A stretch of 64,000 nt of DNA from Peteryoungia desertarenae (lineage in GTDB: Bacteria > Pseudomonadota > Alphaproteobacteria > Rhizobiales > Rhizobiaceae), in contig NZ_CP058351.1 of the NCBI RefSeq assembly GCF_005860795.2, positions 310,001 to 374,000 of the forward strand. Direction: 5' to 3'. Position numbers and translations under genes: made by a program. Shown here one piece after another: positions 8,481 through 16,270 of this stretch; the first letter of the stretch is position 1; the number at the start of each line of letters is the position of its first letter. Under the pieces are notes generated by a model, which was not told the origin of the DNA, searched no databases, and saw nothing but the letters and a program-made list of their open reading frames with translations.

Positions 8481-8834
8481 TCAGCCAGCCACCTGATACT
8501 GCCGCACCGGATGGCGCGCAAACGCGTCGATGTCGATGCCGTCGAGGATCCAGTGTAGTTGCTCGATCGAAAGCGTCACCACCGCAGTCTCCCGGCGCGG
8601 CCACCGGAACCGGTCTTCGGTCAATCGCTTCAGCACCATCACAAAGCCGGATCGATCAAAGAACAGGAGCTTCATCCGGTCACGGCGACGGTTGCAGAAG
8701 GCAAAGACCGCAGGCGCAAACGGGTCAAGTGCCATATCCTCCTGGACCAGGACAGCAAGGCTGTTGATCCCAGCCCTGAAGTCGATGGGCTCGCGATGCA
8801 GGTAGACCTTGAGATCTGCGCCTAGTCTGAACAT
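8481..8834 (-). CDS. tnpB: IS66 accessory protein TnpB (copy 2a)
   Basis: 117 aa, IS66 Orf2 family: MFRLGADLKVYLHREPIDFR then AGINSLAVLVQ, FAFCNRRRDRMKLLFFDRSG and RFRWPRRE. The start overlaps the end of tnpA (8822-8834). Identical protein in copies 2b and 2c. Confidence 0.9.
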   Translation of the reverse strand: MFRLGADLKVYLHREPIDFRAGINSLAVLVQEDMALDPFAPAVFAFCNRRRDRMKLLFFDRSGFVMVLKRLTEDRFRWPRRETAVVTLSIEQLHWILDGIDIDAFARHPVRQYQVAG

Positions 8835-9289
8835 GCCACCACCTGAACCCGGCCAAGTGCGCCGATGATCGCCGTCAACGCGTCCACATCACCACATTCC
8901 AGCGAAAGCTTTACGCCGTTCGGCAGCAAAGCCCGGATTTTGGAAGAACCTGACAGCCCTGCCGGCCTCTCCAGTGATGCTGCCTCGTCTTCACCACCTG
9001 CGACCGCCATATTCAGCGAGCGGGGCCCGACAGGCAGGCCACAGTCTGCGGCGACGACCGGGATGAACGCAGAACGGACAGGTCCTGCCGACAAGCAAGC
9101 CTCCCTGGCATCCTTCACCCATTTGCGCAGAACGTTGGCGTTGATCCCATGGGCAAGCGCCATGCCTGATATCGAAACCCCTGGCTGAAGGCAGGTCGAT
9201 ACAAGCCGGGCCTTTGATGCTGGATCATAGCGGCGTCGGCCATCACGCCCCACAAGGCGCACACGCAGTGTCTGCTCTTCGTCACTCAT
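8822..9289 (-). CDS. tnpA: IS66 accessory protein TnpA (copy 2a)
   Basis: 155 aa from MSDEEQTLRVRLVGRDGRRR. HTH region: YDPASKARLVSTCLQPGVSI then SGMALAHGINANVLRKWV. An in-frame ATG 36 nt upstream (9325) lies close to the terminal repeat; the 9289 start fits the family better. Identical in copies 2b and 2c. Confidence 0.88.
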   Translation of the reverse strand: MSDEEQTLRVRLVGRDGRRRYDPASKARLVSTCLQPGVSISGMALAHGINANVLRKWVKDAREACLSAGPVRSAFIPVVAADCGLPVGPRSLNMAVAGGEDEAASLERPAGLSGSSKIRALLPNGVKLSLECGDVDALTAIIGALGRVQVVACSD

Positions 9290-9380
9290 ATTTGGTGTCC
9301 ACCTATTTTTAAGTGGACACTTCATGCGACAGGGCTGTCAACGGGAAAAGGTGCAGGGAAATGCGCGCTTTCCGAAGAAC

Positions 9381-9766
9381 TGCATAACTGGCTCCAAACC
9401 GAGCGGCTAAAACTGTCGCGCAGTTCTCCTGTCTCAGAGCCGATCGACTACATGCTGAAGCGCTGGGATGGATTTACGTCATTCCTCGACGATGGCCGAA
9501 TTTGTCTCACGAACAACGCCGCCGAACGCGCGCTCAGAGGCTTTGCTCTCGGCAGGAAGTCATGGCTCTTCGCCGGATCGGATCGTGGTGCTGATCGTGC
9601 CGCCTTCATGGCGACGCTGATCATGACGGCCAAGCTCAATGACATAGACCCACAAGCCTGGCTGGCGGATGTCCTCGCCAACATTGCCGACACGCCGATC
9701 AGCAGGCTGGAGCAATTCTTGCCGTGGAACTGGACACCCAAGACGCTGAGTGCTCAGGCAGCCTGA
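9381..9766 (+). pseudogene. tnpC: IS66 transposase TnpC, second part (copy 1)
   Basis: C-terminal end of the copy 1 transposase: LHNWLQTERLKL, FTSFLDDGRICLTNNAAERA (the catalytic-Glu region of IS66 DDE enzymes), GRKSWLFAGSDRG and the usual DPQAWLADVLANIADTPISR. Joined in frame with 5491-6760 when copy 2a and one target repeat are removed. Confidence 0.9.
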
Positions 9767-9791
9767 CCTGCGGCCTTCGCCGGATGCTTAC

Positions 9792-9834
9792 TCACCACCG
9801 AAAGCGGTGGTAGGCTCAGACTGCACCGTCAACA
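9792..9834 (-). repeat. Inverted IS5-type end relic, interrupted by IS66 copy 2b
   Basis: Inverse of the hairpin and adjacent sequence of the IS5-type left end (compare 19405-19450). It continues at 12451-12478 once copy 2b and its duplication CGTCAACA (9827-9834, 12443-12450) are removed, giving an inverted partner to 4552-4612. Confidence 0.75.
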
Positions 9835-9904
9835 GTAAGCGCTTGTTTCCATGCACATTGACGCGACGGTCTGAGCGGGTTCGCTGTCAGCTTGTCGTAT
9901 CGGA

Positions 9905-11496
9905 TCAGGCAGTCGTTGTTTTCGTGAAGTTGAACGGCAAAAGATCAGTGATGTCGGCACCTGATTCGCGCTGCGGCAATTCGGTGAGGATGTGGCGCAG
10001 GTATGCCAAGGGTTCGATACCGCAGGCGCGGCAGGTCAGCATGATGCTGTAGACGACTGCACTGGCGTTAGCTCCGTCCACGGTATCGCTGAAGAGCCAC
10101 GATTTTCTGCCCGTTGCAAAAATCCTGATATCACGCTCAAGCAGGTTGTTATCGATCGGCATCCTGCCGTCTTGCGCGTAGAGTGTCAGATAGTCCCATT
10201 GGTTCAGGGTGTAGGACACGGCATCGCCGAGCTTGCTGTCCGGCAACACCTTCGGCGCGAGGTCATCGAGCCATGTCTTGAGGGCATTGAGGATGGGAAT
10301 GCTGTGAAGCTGGCGAAAGCGGCGAATGCAGTCTTCTTGCCTTTCGCCTTCGTTCGGCTTTTCGTCCTTCGCCAACCTTTCTATCCGGTAGAGCTGCTCG
10401 AAGAACTTCAGCGCCTGCTCCGGCGGACCGCCACCTTTCTTTCTCGCCTTGAGGGCATTGACGAAGCGTCGTCTGGAATGGGCCATGCATCCGATATGGG
10501 TTGCCCCCTCCAGGGTGCGCCAGGCGGTGTAGCCGTCACTCATGATGATGCCGCGATAACGCCCAAGGAATGTCTGCGGATGGATCTGGCCGCGGCCCGG
10601 CTGGTAATCGAAGAGAACGATCGGCTCCTCGCTGTCCTCGCCGCTGCGATAGGCCCACATATACGACGTGTCAGCGGCCTCCCTGTCCTTTTCCTTCAGG
10701 ACCTGGACCGTCGTCTCGTCGCCATGGATGAGCGGTTGGGACCGAAGTCGCAGTTTCAGCGCGTCATAGATGCGGGAAAGATGCCGCTCGCTCGATCCGA
10801 TCACCCAGTGACCCAGAGCACCGCGGCTTACGGGAACACCGGCACGCTCGAAGGCCTGGGCCAGACGATAGAGCGGTGTGCCGTCGACATATTTGTGAAC
10901 CAGCGCAAAGGCCAGCGTTGAAGCCGTGGCAATGCTGCCAGGCAGAGGCTGTGCGGGCATCGGCGCAAGGACAACCGGCGTGTTGATGCCGGTTCGATCG
11001 CAATTCCGGCAAGCGTACTTGAACCGGACATTCTGCAGGACCTTGGCCTTCACCTCGATGTGGAGCTGCTCGGTGACGGCCTCTCCCATGCGATGCATCT
11101 GATGCCGACAGCAGGGGCAGGCCTTCTGATCGTCGGCAAGGTCATATTCGACACGCTCGCGCGGCAGGCTTTCCGGCAAGGGTCTGCGGTGCGTTTCTTG
11201 CCTTCTGGTCTTTCCACAGGCGGCAGGCCAGTATCCGGCAGGTCGGCGAGATCGCCGTGGTCGTCACCAGCGTCCTCGTCAACGGCAACCTGCTCGGCTT
11301 CATTGAACAGGCGATCGACGTGCTTTTCGCTTCTCGGCGCAAAGCGATGCAACCGCGCCAGCGCCAGCTCTTCCTCGAGTTTGACGATGCGCTGCGAAAG
11401 CGCTTCTTTCTCAGCCTTGAGCGCGGCGATTTCGGCAGCATGCGCCGCCAACTGCGCCATCAACTCTGCAACATCAGGTTCGCCGGTTCGGATCAT
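9905..11496 (-). pseudogene. tnpC: IS66 transposase TnpC (copy 2b), frameshifted
   Basis: N-terminal part 11496 to about 11190 reads MIRTGEPDVAELMAQLAAHA to ERPEGKKR, then leaves frame because the GGCCGC found in copy 2a is ACCGC here (net -1). The remaining 424 codons from 11179 (MPESLPRERVEYDLADDQKA) to 9905 are open without a break and include the complete DDE domain with the correct G5 run. Broken at a different site from copies 2a and 2c. Confidence 0.85.
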
Positions 11497-11550
11497 CAGA
11501 TTCTTGAATCGAAAGCCGGCGCGTCAACTCCTCAAATCACCTGCCCTTCG

Positions 11551-11904
11551 TCAGCCAGCCACCTGATACTGCCGCACCGGATGGCGCGCAAACGCGTCGA
11601 TGTCGATGCCGTCGAGGATCCAGTGTAGTTGCTCGATCGAAAGCGTCACCACCGCAGTCTCCCGGCGCGGCCACCGGAACCGGTCTTCGGTCAATCGCTT
11701 CAGCACCATCACAAAGCCGGATCGATCAAAGAACAGGAGCTTCATCCGGTCACGGCGACGGTTGCAGAAGGCAAAGACCGCAGGCGCAAACGGGTCAAGT
11801 GCCATATCCTCCTGGACCAGGACAGCAAGGCTGTTGATCCCAGCCCTGAAGTCGATGGGCTCGCGATGCAGGTAGACCTTGAGATCTGCGCCTAGTCTGA
11901 ACAT
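11551..11904 (-). CDS. tnpB: IS66 accessory protein TnpB (copy 2b)
   Basis: 117 aa, same sequence as the copy 2a protein (MFRLGADLKVYLHREPIDFR start). Intact, overlapping tnpA by 13 bp. Confidence 0.9.
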   Translation of the reverse strand: MFRLGADLKVYLHREPIDFRAGINSLAVLVQEDMALDPFAPAVFAFCNRRRDRMKLLFFDRSGFVMVLKRLTEDRFRWPRRETAVVTLSIEQLHWILDGIDIDAFARHPVRQYQVAG

Positions 11905-12359
11905 GCCACCACCTGAACCCGGCCAAGTGCGCCGATGATCGCCGTCAACGCGTCCACATCACCACATTCCAGCGAAAGCTTTACGCCGTTCGGCAGCAAA
12001 GCCCGGATTTTGGAAGAACCTGACAGCCCTGCCGGCCTCTCCAGTGATGCTGCCTCGTCTTCACCACCTGCGACCGCCATATTCAGCGAGCGGGGCCCGA
12101 CAGGCAGGCCACAGTCTGCGGCGACGACCGGGATGAACGCAGAACGGACAGGTCCTGCCGACAAGCAAGCCTCCCTGGCATCCTTCACCCATTTGCGCAG
12201 AACGTTGGCGTTGATCCCATGGGCAAGCGCCATGCCTGATATCGAAACCCCTGGCTGAAGGCAGGTCGATACAAGCCGGGCCTTTGATGCTGGATCATAG
12301 CGGCGTCGGCCATCACGCCCCACAAGGCGCACACGCAGTGTCTGCTCTTCGTCACTCAT
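11892..12359 (-). CDS. tnpA: IS66 accessory protein TnpA (copy 2b)
   Basis: 155 aa, same sequence as the copy 2a protein (MSDEEQTLRVRLVGRDGRRR start), with the HTH in the N-terminal half. Intact. Confidence 0.88.
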   Translation of the reverse strand: MSDEEQTLRVRLVGRDGRRRYDPASKARLVSTCLQPGVSISGMALAHGINANVLRKWVKDAREACLSAGPVRSAFIPVVAADCGLPVGPRSLNMAVAGGEDEAASLERPAGLSGSSKIRALLPNGVKLSLECGDVDALTAIIGALGRVQVVACSD

Positions 12360-12442
12360 ATTTGGTGTCCACCTATTTTTAAGTGGACACTTCATGCGAC
12401 AGGGCTGTCAACGGGAAAAGGTGCAGGGAAATGCGCGCTTTC

Positions 12443-12519
12443 CGTCAACACAGGAAGTCGGGGTAAATCGAGGTGTCCGATTTCCCAAAAATGGGGAGGT
12501 TTTTAGAGGTGTCCAACTG
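12443..12519 (-). repeat. IS5-type end relics after IS66 copy 2b
   Basis: Begins with the copy 2b target duplication, then the inverse of the IS5-type left end (to about 12478). It joins directly to a second IS5-type end (GATTTCCCAAAAATGGGGAG onward) that matches 20632-20673. Two opposite ends of the element are therefore fused with no interior, a deletion derivative. Confidence 0.65.
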
Positions 12520-12687
12520 CGGTCGGAGTGCCTGAACGCTCATTGGTTCCTGACCATTGCGGATTCCCGCGAAAAGTTGGACACTTAGCGTCGATACTAC
12601 AACGAGGAACGTCCTCACTCGGCGATCGGATATAACGTCCCGATCGCCCTGCATAATCCCGGTGGCGCAACCAGCCAGCCATCGTGA
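12520..12687 (+). pseudogene. IS3-family orfB C-terminal fragment
   Basis: Reads LRSECLNAHWFLTIADSREK, stop (TAG), RRYYNEERPHSAIGYNVPIA and LHNPGGATSQPS, the C-terminus of an IS3 (IS407-like) transposase. A TAG sits where relatives have Trp. The 5' end is cut by the IS5-type relic. Only a remnant. Confidence 0.8.
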
Positions 12688-12777
12688 TCAGAGCCGGAAA
12701 ACTCCAGCTTCCGGCGGTCCAAGGTTTGGTCCCAGGGCGCCCCCCCAGCCCGATGTACCAAAAAACCTATTGGGGTA

Positions 12778-14829
12778 TCAATGCGGGTTGATAGCGACGT
12801 TACTCTTTTCTGTTATGGTAATGCCTCTCAGCTGGACAGTCGAACTGCCGTCGACCCAAACGCGAAACTCCAAAGGCTGGCGGGTGCTGTTATGGAAGTT
12901 CAAGGTAGTAACACCAGTGGACACAGCATCCCCTGAAGCAAGGATCTTGGTGTCGGTTGTTGTGGTTGCGACATCAAGGCGGGCGCCGCCTTTATTCAAA
13001 TCAGGGAGGGTGATCAAAAACTCAGCCTGATAATCTCCTTTGCGAAGTAGCCAGTACGGCCCGTAATGGAGCGCTCCTGACTGCCCGATACCGGCTTGGA
13101 GTACGCCTTTTCCATCAATTTCTAAGTAGGTTCCGACCTGTCGATGGCTTTTCTGTGTAATTGGTATAGAAGTAGGTTCTTCTATGCTAGTATTCCATCC
13201 TGGAAGTCGGCCCGAAATATTTTCAGTGAAGGTAAGTATCGTGTAGTTCGCTATCTTGAGTCTCTTTTCCGGTTTGTACCCATGCGCAATGAGATGGGAC
13301 TCGTCGAAATATTCTAGCTCATTACTTGAAAGCAAAATAAATGAGGGGCCGGCCCAGGAAGTTTCGCTATACCATCTGTCAGAAGAAAGGTGTCTAAATG
13401 GTGATAAACTGTTGATATGGATTGGCCGAACGAGCGTCTCTCCGTCACTCAGTACGCTATAAACACTTGCGTTCCAGTAAGAGGCATAGCCGTACCGCAG
13501 ATTATTGGACTTCATAAACGCCAGAACCTCTAGGCGATCGCTCGCGTACTGGTTGGTTTGGCCAAAAGCCTGATGGGAGGCTAGCGCGGGGACGGCCGCT
13601 GATAAAGGCCCGGTGGTTGCTAGCGGCAACAGGGCGACAAAGGTTAGCGCACCTAAGTAGCTTGCGGGCTTAAGACCTTCCCAGTGAGAGAGCATCGCTA
13701 TAACAGACAGGGCCACTACAGGCACAAGATAGCGAGAACTTTGGATCGGGTCGTTCATGTCTGGCAGAGTAGTGAAGATCTGCAGCAGGAGGACGGGCAC
13801 CGCAGAATGGAGAATGAATGCCGCAAAGAAATGTTGACTGCGGCTCCCTCGCACAAGGAGATGGCGCCAAGCTGCAACTGCTACGGCAATGAAGGCGAGT
13901 GCCCCGATAATACGTATCGCAGCGAATGCCCCGCCGGTTGACGTCACTGTGCCTCCTTCGGCGGGAAGCCCTCCTAAGATTCCAAGTACACCCTGCAACG
14001 TGTAGCCGATGTTCCGGATGGCCTGTTCAAACGTGAGCCAAGTCGCATCCGATGCCCCAAAAACTGAGTTGACTTTTTGAAGTGTTGCCAGATGTGCAAG
14101 AGTCCCGGCAACTGCTCCGGTCAAAATTGCGATAACGAGGATCGAAATCTTCCGTTCTCCCGCCCCTGCTTGATCGCGAGTCCTGCAGAAGAAGGCTAGG
14201 GAAAGTGCTGCTGCTACAACCGGATATCCCTGCGCGACTAGCGCTCGTTGCGGGTTGTGCCAGAACGTCAGTCCTACGATTGCCGCTGCGATTACAAGGA
14301 ACGGGACTGCCTTCGATCCCTTCTTATCGAGCCAAAGAAGCGATGATGCAATAATTCCCAGTGTGTGATAAAGCACAGCACCGTAGGAAACTTGCCCAAA
14401 GAGGTTCTCCGACATGAAGGGAGATATGCCCGAACAGAATATCGTAACGCAGGCGAGGCCTGTTAGGGCGGACATGCTTAGAAGTCGCGAAACTAGCCAG
14501 ATAAGTGCGAGGATGATGCTCGCGCTTATGGCTCCAGATATGGCGTGTGCCGCGAAGCCGGGAGGCATGAATGCGAGTAAAGGAATTATGAAGGTGTGGC
14601 CAAACAAAATGAACAGGTCATTGTTAACATAATTCCAGTCAGTGGGAAAATAGTTTCCTGTATCGAAAATCTCCTTGGCGATTAAAACCTTGACTGCGCT
14701 ATCGGAGTGTATTTCCATTCTGTAATCAAAAAATATGTAATTCAGCAGATAGGCAAAATTTAAAATTAATAATGCTGCCAAAATCACAGAATATAATGCA
14801 TGAATTTTGTTTGAGGTGTTAGCAGTCAT
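12778..14829 (-). CDS. Large polytopic membrane protein, probable GT-C type glycosyltransferase
   Basis: 683 aa. The first two thirds are many hydrophobic segments (SVILAALLILNFAYLLNYIF, LFGHTFIIPLLAFMPPGFAA, IIGALAFIAVAVAAW), with an acidic pair early on (MEIHSDSAVKVL) as in lipid-linked-sugar dependent GT-C enzymes. The last about 200 residues are soluble, probably periplasmic, with a beta-rich end (YLEIDGKGVLQAG, EFRVWVDGSSTVQLRGITIT). No close family recognised; a role in adding or modifying a surface sugar is inferred from structure type and location. AT-richer than the IS elements around it, and isolated from the other glycan genes. Confidence 0.55.
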   Translation of the reverse strand: MTANTSNKIHALYSVILAALLILNFAYLLNYIFFDYRMEIHSDSAVKVLIAKEIFDTGNYFPTDWNYVNNDLFILFGHTFIIPLLAFMPPGFAAHAISGAISASIILALIWLVSRLLSMSALTGLACVTIFCSGISPFMSENLFGQVSYGAVLYHTLGIIASSLLWLDKKGSKAVPFLVIAAAIVGLTFWHNPQRALVAQGYPVVAAALSLAFFCRTRDQAGAGERKISILVIAILTGAVAGTLAHLATLQKVNSVFGASDATWLTFEQAIRNIGYTLQGVLGILGGLPAEGGTVTSTGGAFAAIRIIGALAFIAVAVAAWRHLLVRGSRSQHFFAAFILHSAVPVLLLQIFTTLPDMNDPIQSSRYLVPVVALSVIAMLSHWEGLKPASYLGALTFVALLPLATTGPLSAAVPALASHQAFGQTNQYASDRLEVLAFMKSNNLRYGYASYWNASVYSVLSDGETLVRPIHINSLSPFRHLSSDRWYSETSWAGPSFILLSSNELEYFDESHLIAHGYKPEKRLKIANYTILTFTENISGRLPGWNTSIEEPTSIPITQKSHRQVGTYLEIDGKGVLQAGIGQSGALHYGPYWLLRKGDYQAEFLITLPDLNKGGARLDVATTTTDTKILASGDAVSTGVTTLNFHNSTRQPLEFRVWVDGSSTVQLRGITITEKSNVAINPH

Positions 14830-15111
14830 TCTGGACTCACATTATTTGCGGCTATGATCGATATGCGCCGCGTCTAGCCTCGCTCGCGAAGGTAGGCATA
14901 GCTTTTGTTGCTGTTTATCGCAATGGTGATAACGTGAGGCTCATCTTGCCTCCATGTTTTGGGATCAGGCCGCCTGATGTGAACCCTGGCTGTCTCTCGT
15001 GCATATCGTAAAGAGCTTACAGCACCAGAATCTTGAGCATCATCACAGCCGTCAACGGCGGATGTCTGTGTAGTGGTCCCTTTGATCTGTCCGATCGCTT
15101 TTGCGATTTAT
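14830..15111. other. Intergenic region upstream of the membrane protein gene
   Basis: No ORF, RNA gene or repeat recognised. It should contain the promoter of the minus-strand gene ending at 12778. Ends where the IS66 relic starts at 15112. Confidence 0.45.
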
Positions 15112-15178
15112 GTAAGCCCACGGTGAAGGCCGCCTTGCGAGGTTGATGCGAACATCGGAAGTCCTGGTGCAAACACTA
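15112..15178 (+). repeat. Left end relic of an IS66 copy-1-type element
   Basis: Matches 4613-4679 (terminal repeat GTAAGCCCACGGTGAAG and leader of IS66 copy 1) with a few substitutions. The match continues at 19339-19351 after the IS630 element, up to the tnpA start codon, where it is cut. TA at 15177-15178 is the IS630 target. Confidence 0.85.
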
Positions 15179-15259
15179 AAGCGTGTCGCGGCAAACGTGA
15201 TTCAGGATTCCTGTTTTTCTTGATCTGTGATTGACTGTGCCCATGGAAGGAGAAGCGCC

Positions 15260-15666
15260 ATGGGCAAGCCGCATCCGATGGAGTTGCGTGAGCGTGTCGT
15301 CGCGTTTGTGAATGAAGGCAATAGCAACCGGGAAGCCGCCCGGCATTTCCGGGTTTCGCCCCGGTTCATCAACAACATGATGATCCTGCATCGTTCCGCT
15401 GGTTCTCTTCGCCCCGCAAGACAGGGCCATCCGCCTGGCAGTAAACTTTCGCCGCATGGGCAATGGCTCAGCGAGCGTGTGGCTCTGCATGGCGAAGTGA
15501 CTCTGGACGAATTGTGTCTCGAACTGGCCGAGCGCGGCATCGACGTCCACCGCGCCACCGTCGGGCGGTTTCTGCACAGGCTTGGGTTGAGCAATAAAAA
15601 AAAGCCTGAAGGCAAGCGAGCAGCGCAGACCGGAGATCGCCAAGGCGCGTGATCTTTGGATCAACC
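15260..15666 (+). pseudogene. IS630 transposase, first part
   Basis: Starts MGKPHPMELRERVVAFVNEG after AAGGAG; the HTH is SNREAARHFRVSPRFINNMM. At 15596-15603 there is an A8 run; the expected continuation KSLKASEQRRPEIAKARDLW lies in the +1 frame, so either one A is extra or the element uses slippage. It is then interrupted at GATCAACC (15659-15666) by IS66 copy 3 and continues at 18779. Confidence 0.85.
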
Positions 15667-15718
15667 GTGAGCGCAACGAACGCGCCACGTTGCCGATGCG
15701 GCTGGTTTGTGCCGACGG

Positions 15719-16270
15719 CTATTGGCGGGCGTCCCGGGTTGCAGCGTAGAGTTGGGTCACGGCGGCTCGGATATGGATATGCGCAGTCGCTCGGATTTTT
15801 CGTTTTTCCTGAGGAGACATGCGGAACAGCATTTTGGCGAGCTGCGGATTGACGGCCATGATCGGGGTGATGATGGGCTTGGGTGTGGCGAGCAGGATGG
15901 GTGCCCATGCCTCGCCACCCAGGCCCAGCCCCAGCGCGAAGCCGATTGCCCAAGCATCGACGATCGTCTTGCGCTTGTCATGCATGAAGATCGGATAGTA
16001 GTCACCAGGGGCATGTGCGAGGAGATGGTCCACTTCATCATGCCGATTGAGGACGGTATTGACGAGACGTTCCTCGATCGAGCCGGGCTTCGTTTGTGGC
16101 AAGGTGCCACCGAAGACGTTCGGCAGCCAAAGTGCTGGCGCAATCGGCACGGGGCCAGCGACGATCGCCGCTAGCAAACCGTCGATCGCGCTCATTCCGA
16201 CATAGTCATTATGTCCGTCGCCGCGCAGACGTTCATCCAGCTCATCATAGGAGACACATGGCCGGTTCAT
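15719..16270 (-). CDS. IS66 passenger gene, UPF0149/YecA-like protein
   Basis: 183 aa from MNRPCVSYDELDERLRGDGH. The N-terminal region reads DYVGMSAIDGLLAAIVAGPV then PIAPALWLPNVFGG, the pattern of UPF0149 (YgfB/YecA) proteins (D-x-hydrophobic-hydrophobic-G-F/L-L…W-P). The ATG at 16270 overlaps the tnpC stop as ATGA, so it is translated with the transposase; a longer in-frame ORF from 16378 would run into tnpC. No C-terminal zinc (SEC-C) motif is seen. Function in transposition or host benefit unknown. Confidence 0.7.
   Translation of the reverse strand: MNRPCVSYDELDERLRGDGHNDYVGMSAIDGLLAAIVAGPVPIAPALWLPNVFGGTLPQTKPGSIEERLVNTVLNRHDEVDHLLAHAPGDYYPIFMHDKRKTIVDAWAIGFALGLGLGGEAWAPILLATPKPIITPIMAVNPQLAKMLFRMSPQEKRKIRATAHIHIRAAVTQLYAATRDARQ

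Larger units (their letters stand above)
6761..9372 (-). mobile_element. IS66-family element, copy 2a, inserted in IS66 copy 1
   Basis: 2,612 bp, flanked by the 8-bp duplication CGAAGAAC (6753-6760 and 9373-9380). Terminal repeats are GTAAGCGCTTGTTTCC and the inverse of GAAAGCGCGCATTTCC. tnpA-tnpB-tnpC lie on the minus strand. Near-identical copies are at 9835-12442 and 38858-41466; they differ at a few short indels. tnpC carries a frameshift here. Confidence 0.92.
4613..9791 (+). mobile_element. IS66-family element, copy 1, split by IS66 copy 2a
   Basis: Ends are GTAAGCCCCCGGTGAAG (4613) and the inverse of GTAAGCATCCGGCGAAG (9791). It carries tnpA-tnpB-tnpC. A second, different IS66 (6761-9372) lies in tnpC with a perfect 8-bp duplication CGAAGAAC; without it the element is about 2.56 kb. 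The outer flanks (CTACCACC / TCACCACC) are not an exact duplication and show an inverted IS5-type end, suggesting rearrangement after insertion. Confidence 0.88.
9835..12442 (-). mobile_element. IS66-family element, copy 2b
   Basis: 2,608 bp with an 8-bp duplication CGTCAACA on each side and the same termini as copy 2a. Compared with 2a it lacks 4 bp between tnpB and tnpC (near 11520), lacks 1 bp within the GCGGCCGC context in tnpC (near 11189), and has one extra C in a C-run (near 10505). Confidence 0.92.

Noticed and set aside
9992..10921. 309-codon plus-strand ORF opposite IS66 tnpC
   Set aside because: Antisense shadow; the minus-strand frame carries the DDE motifs.
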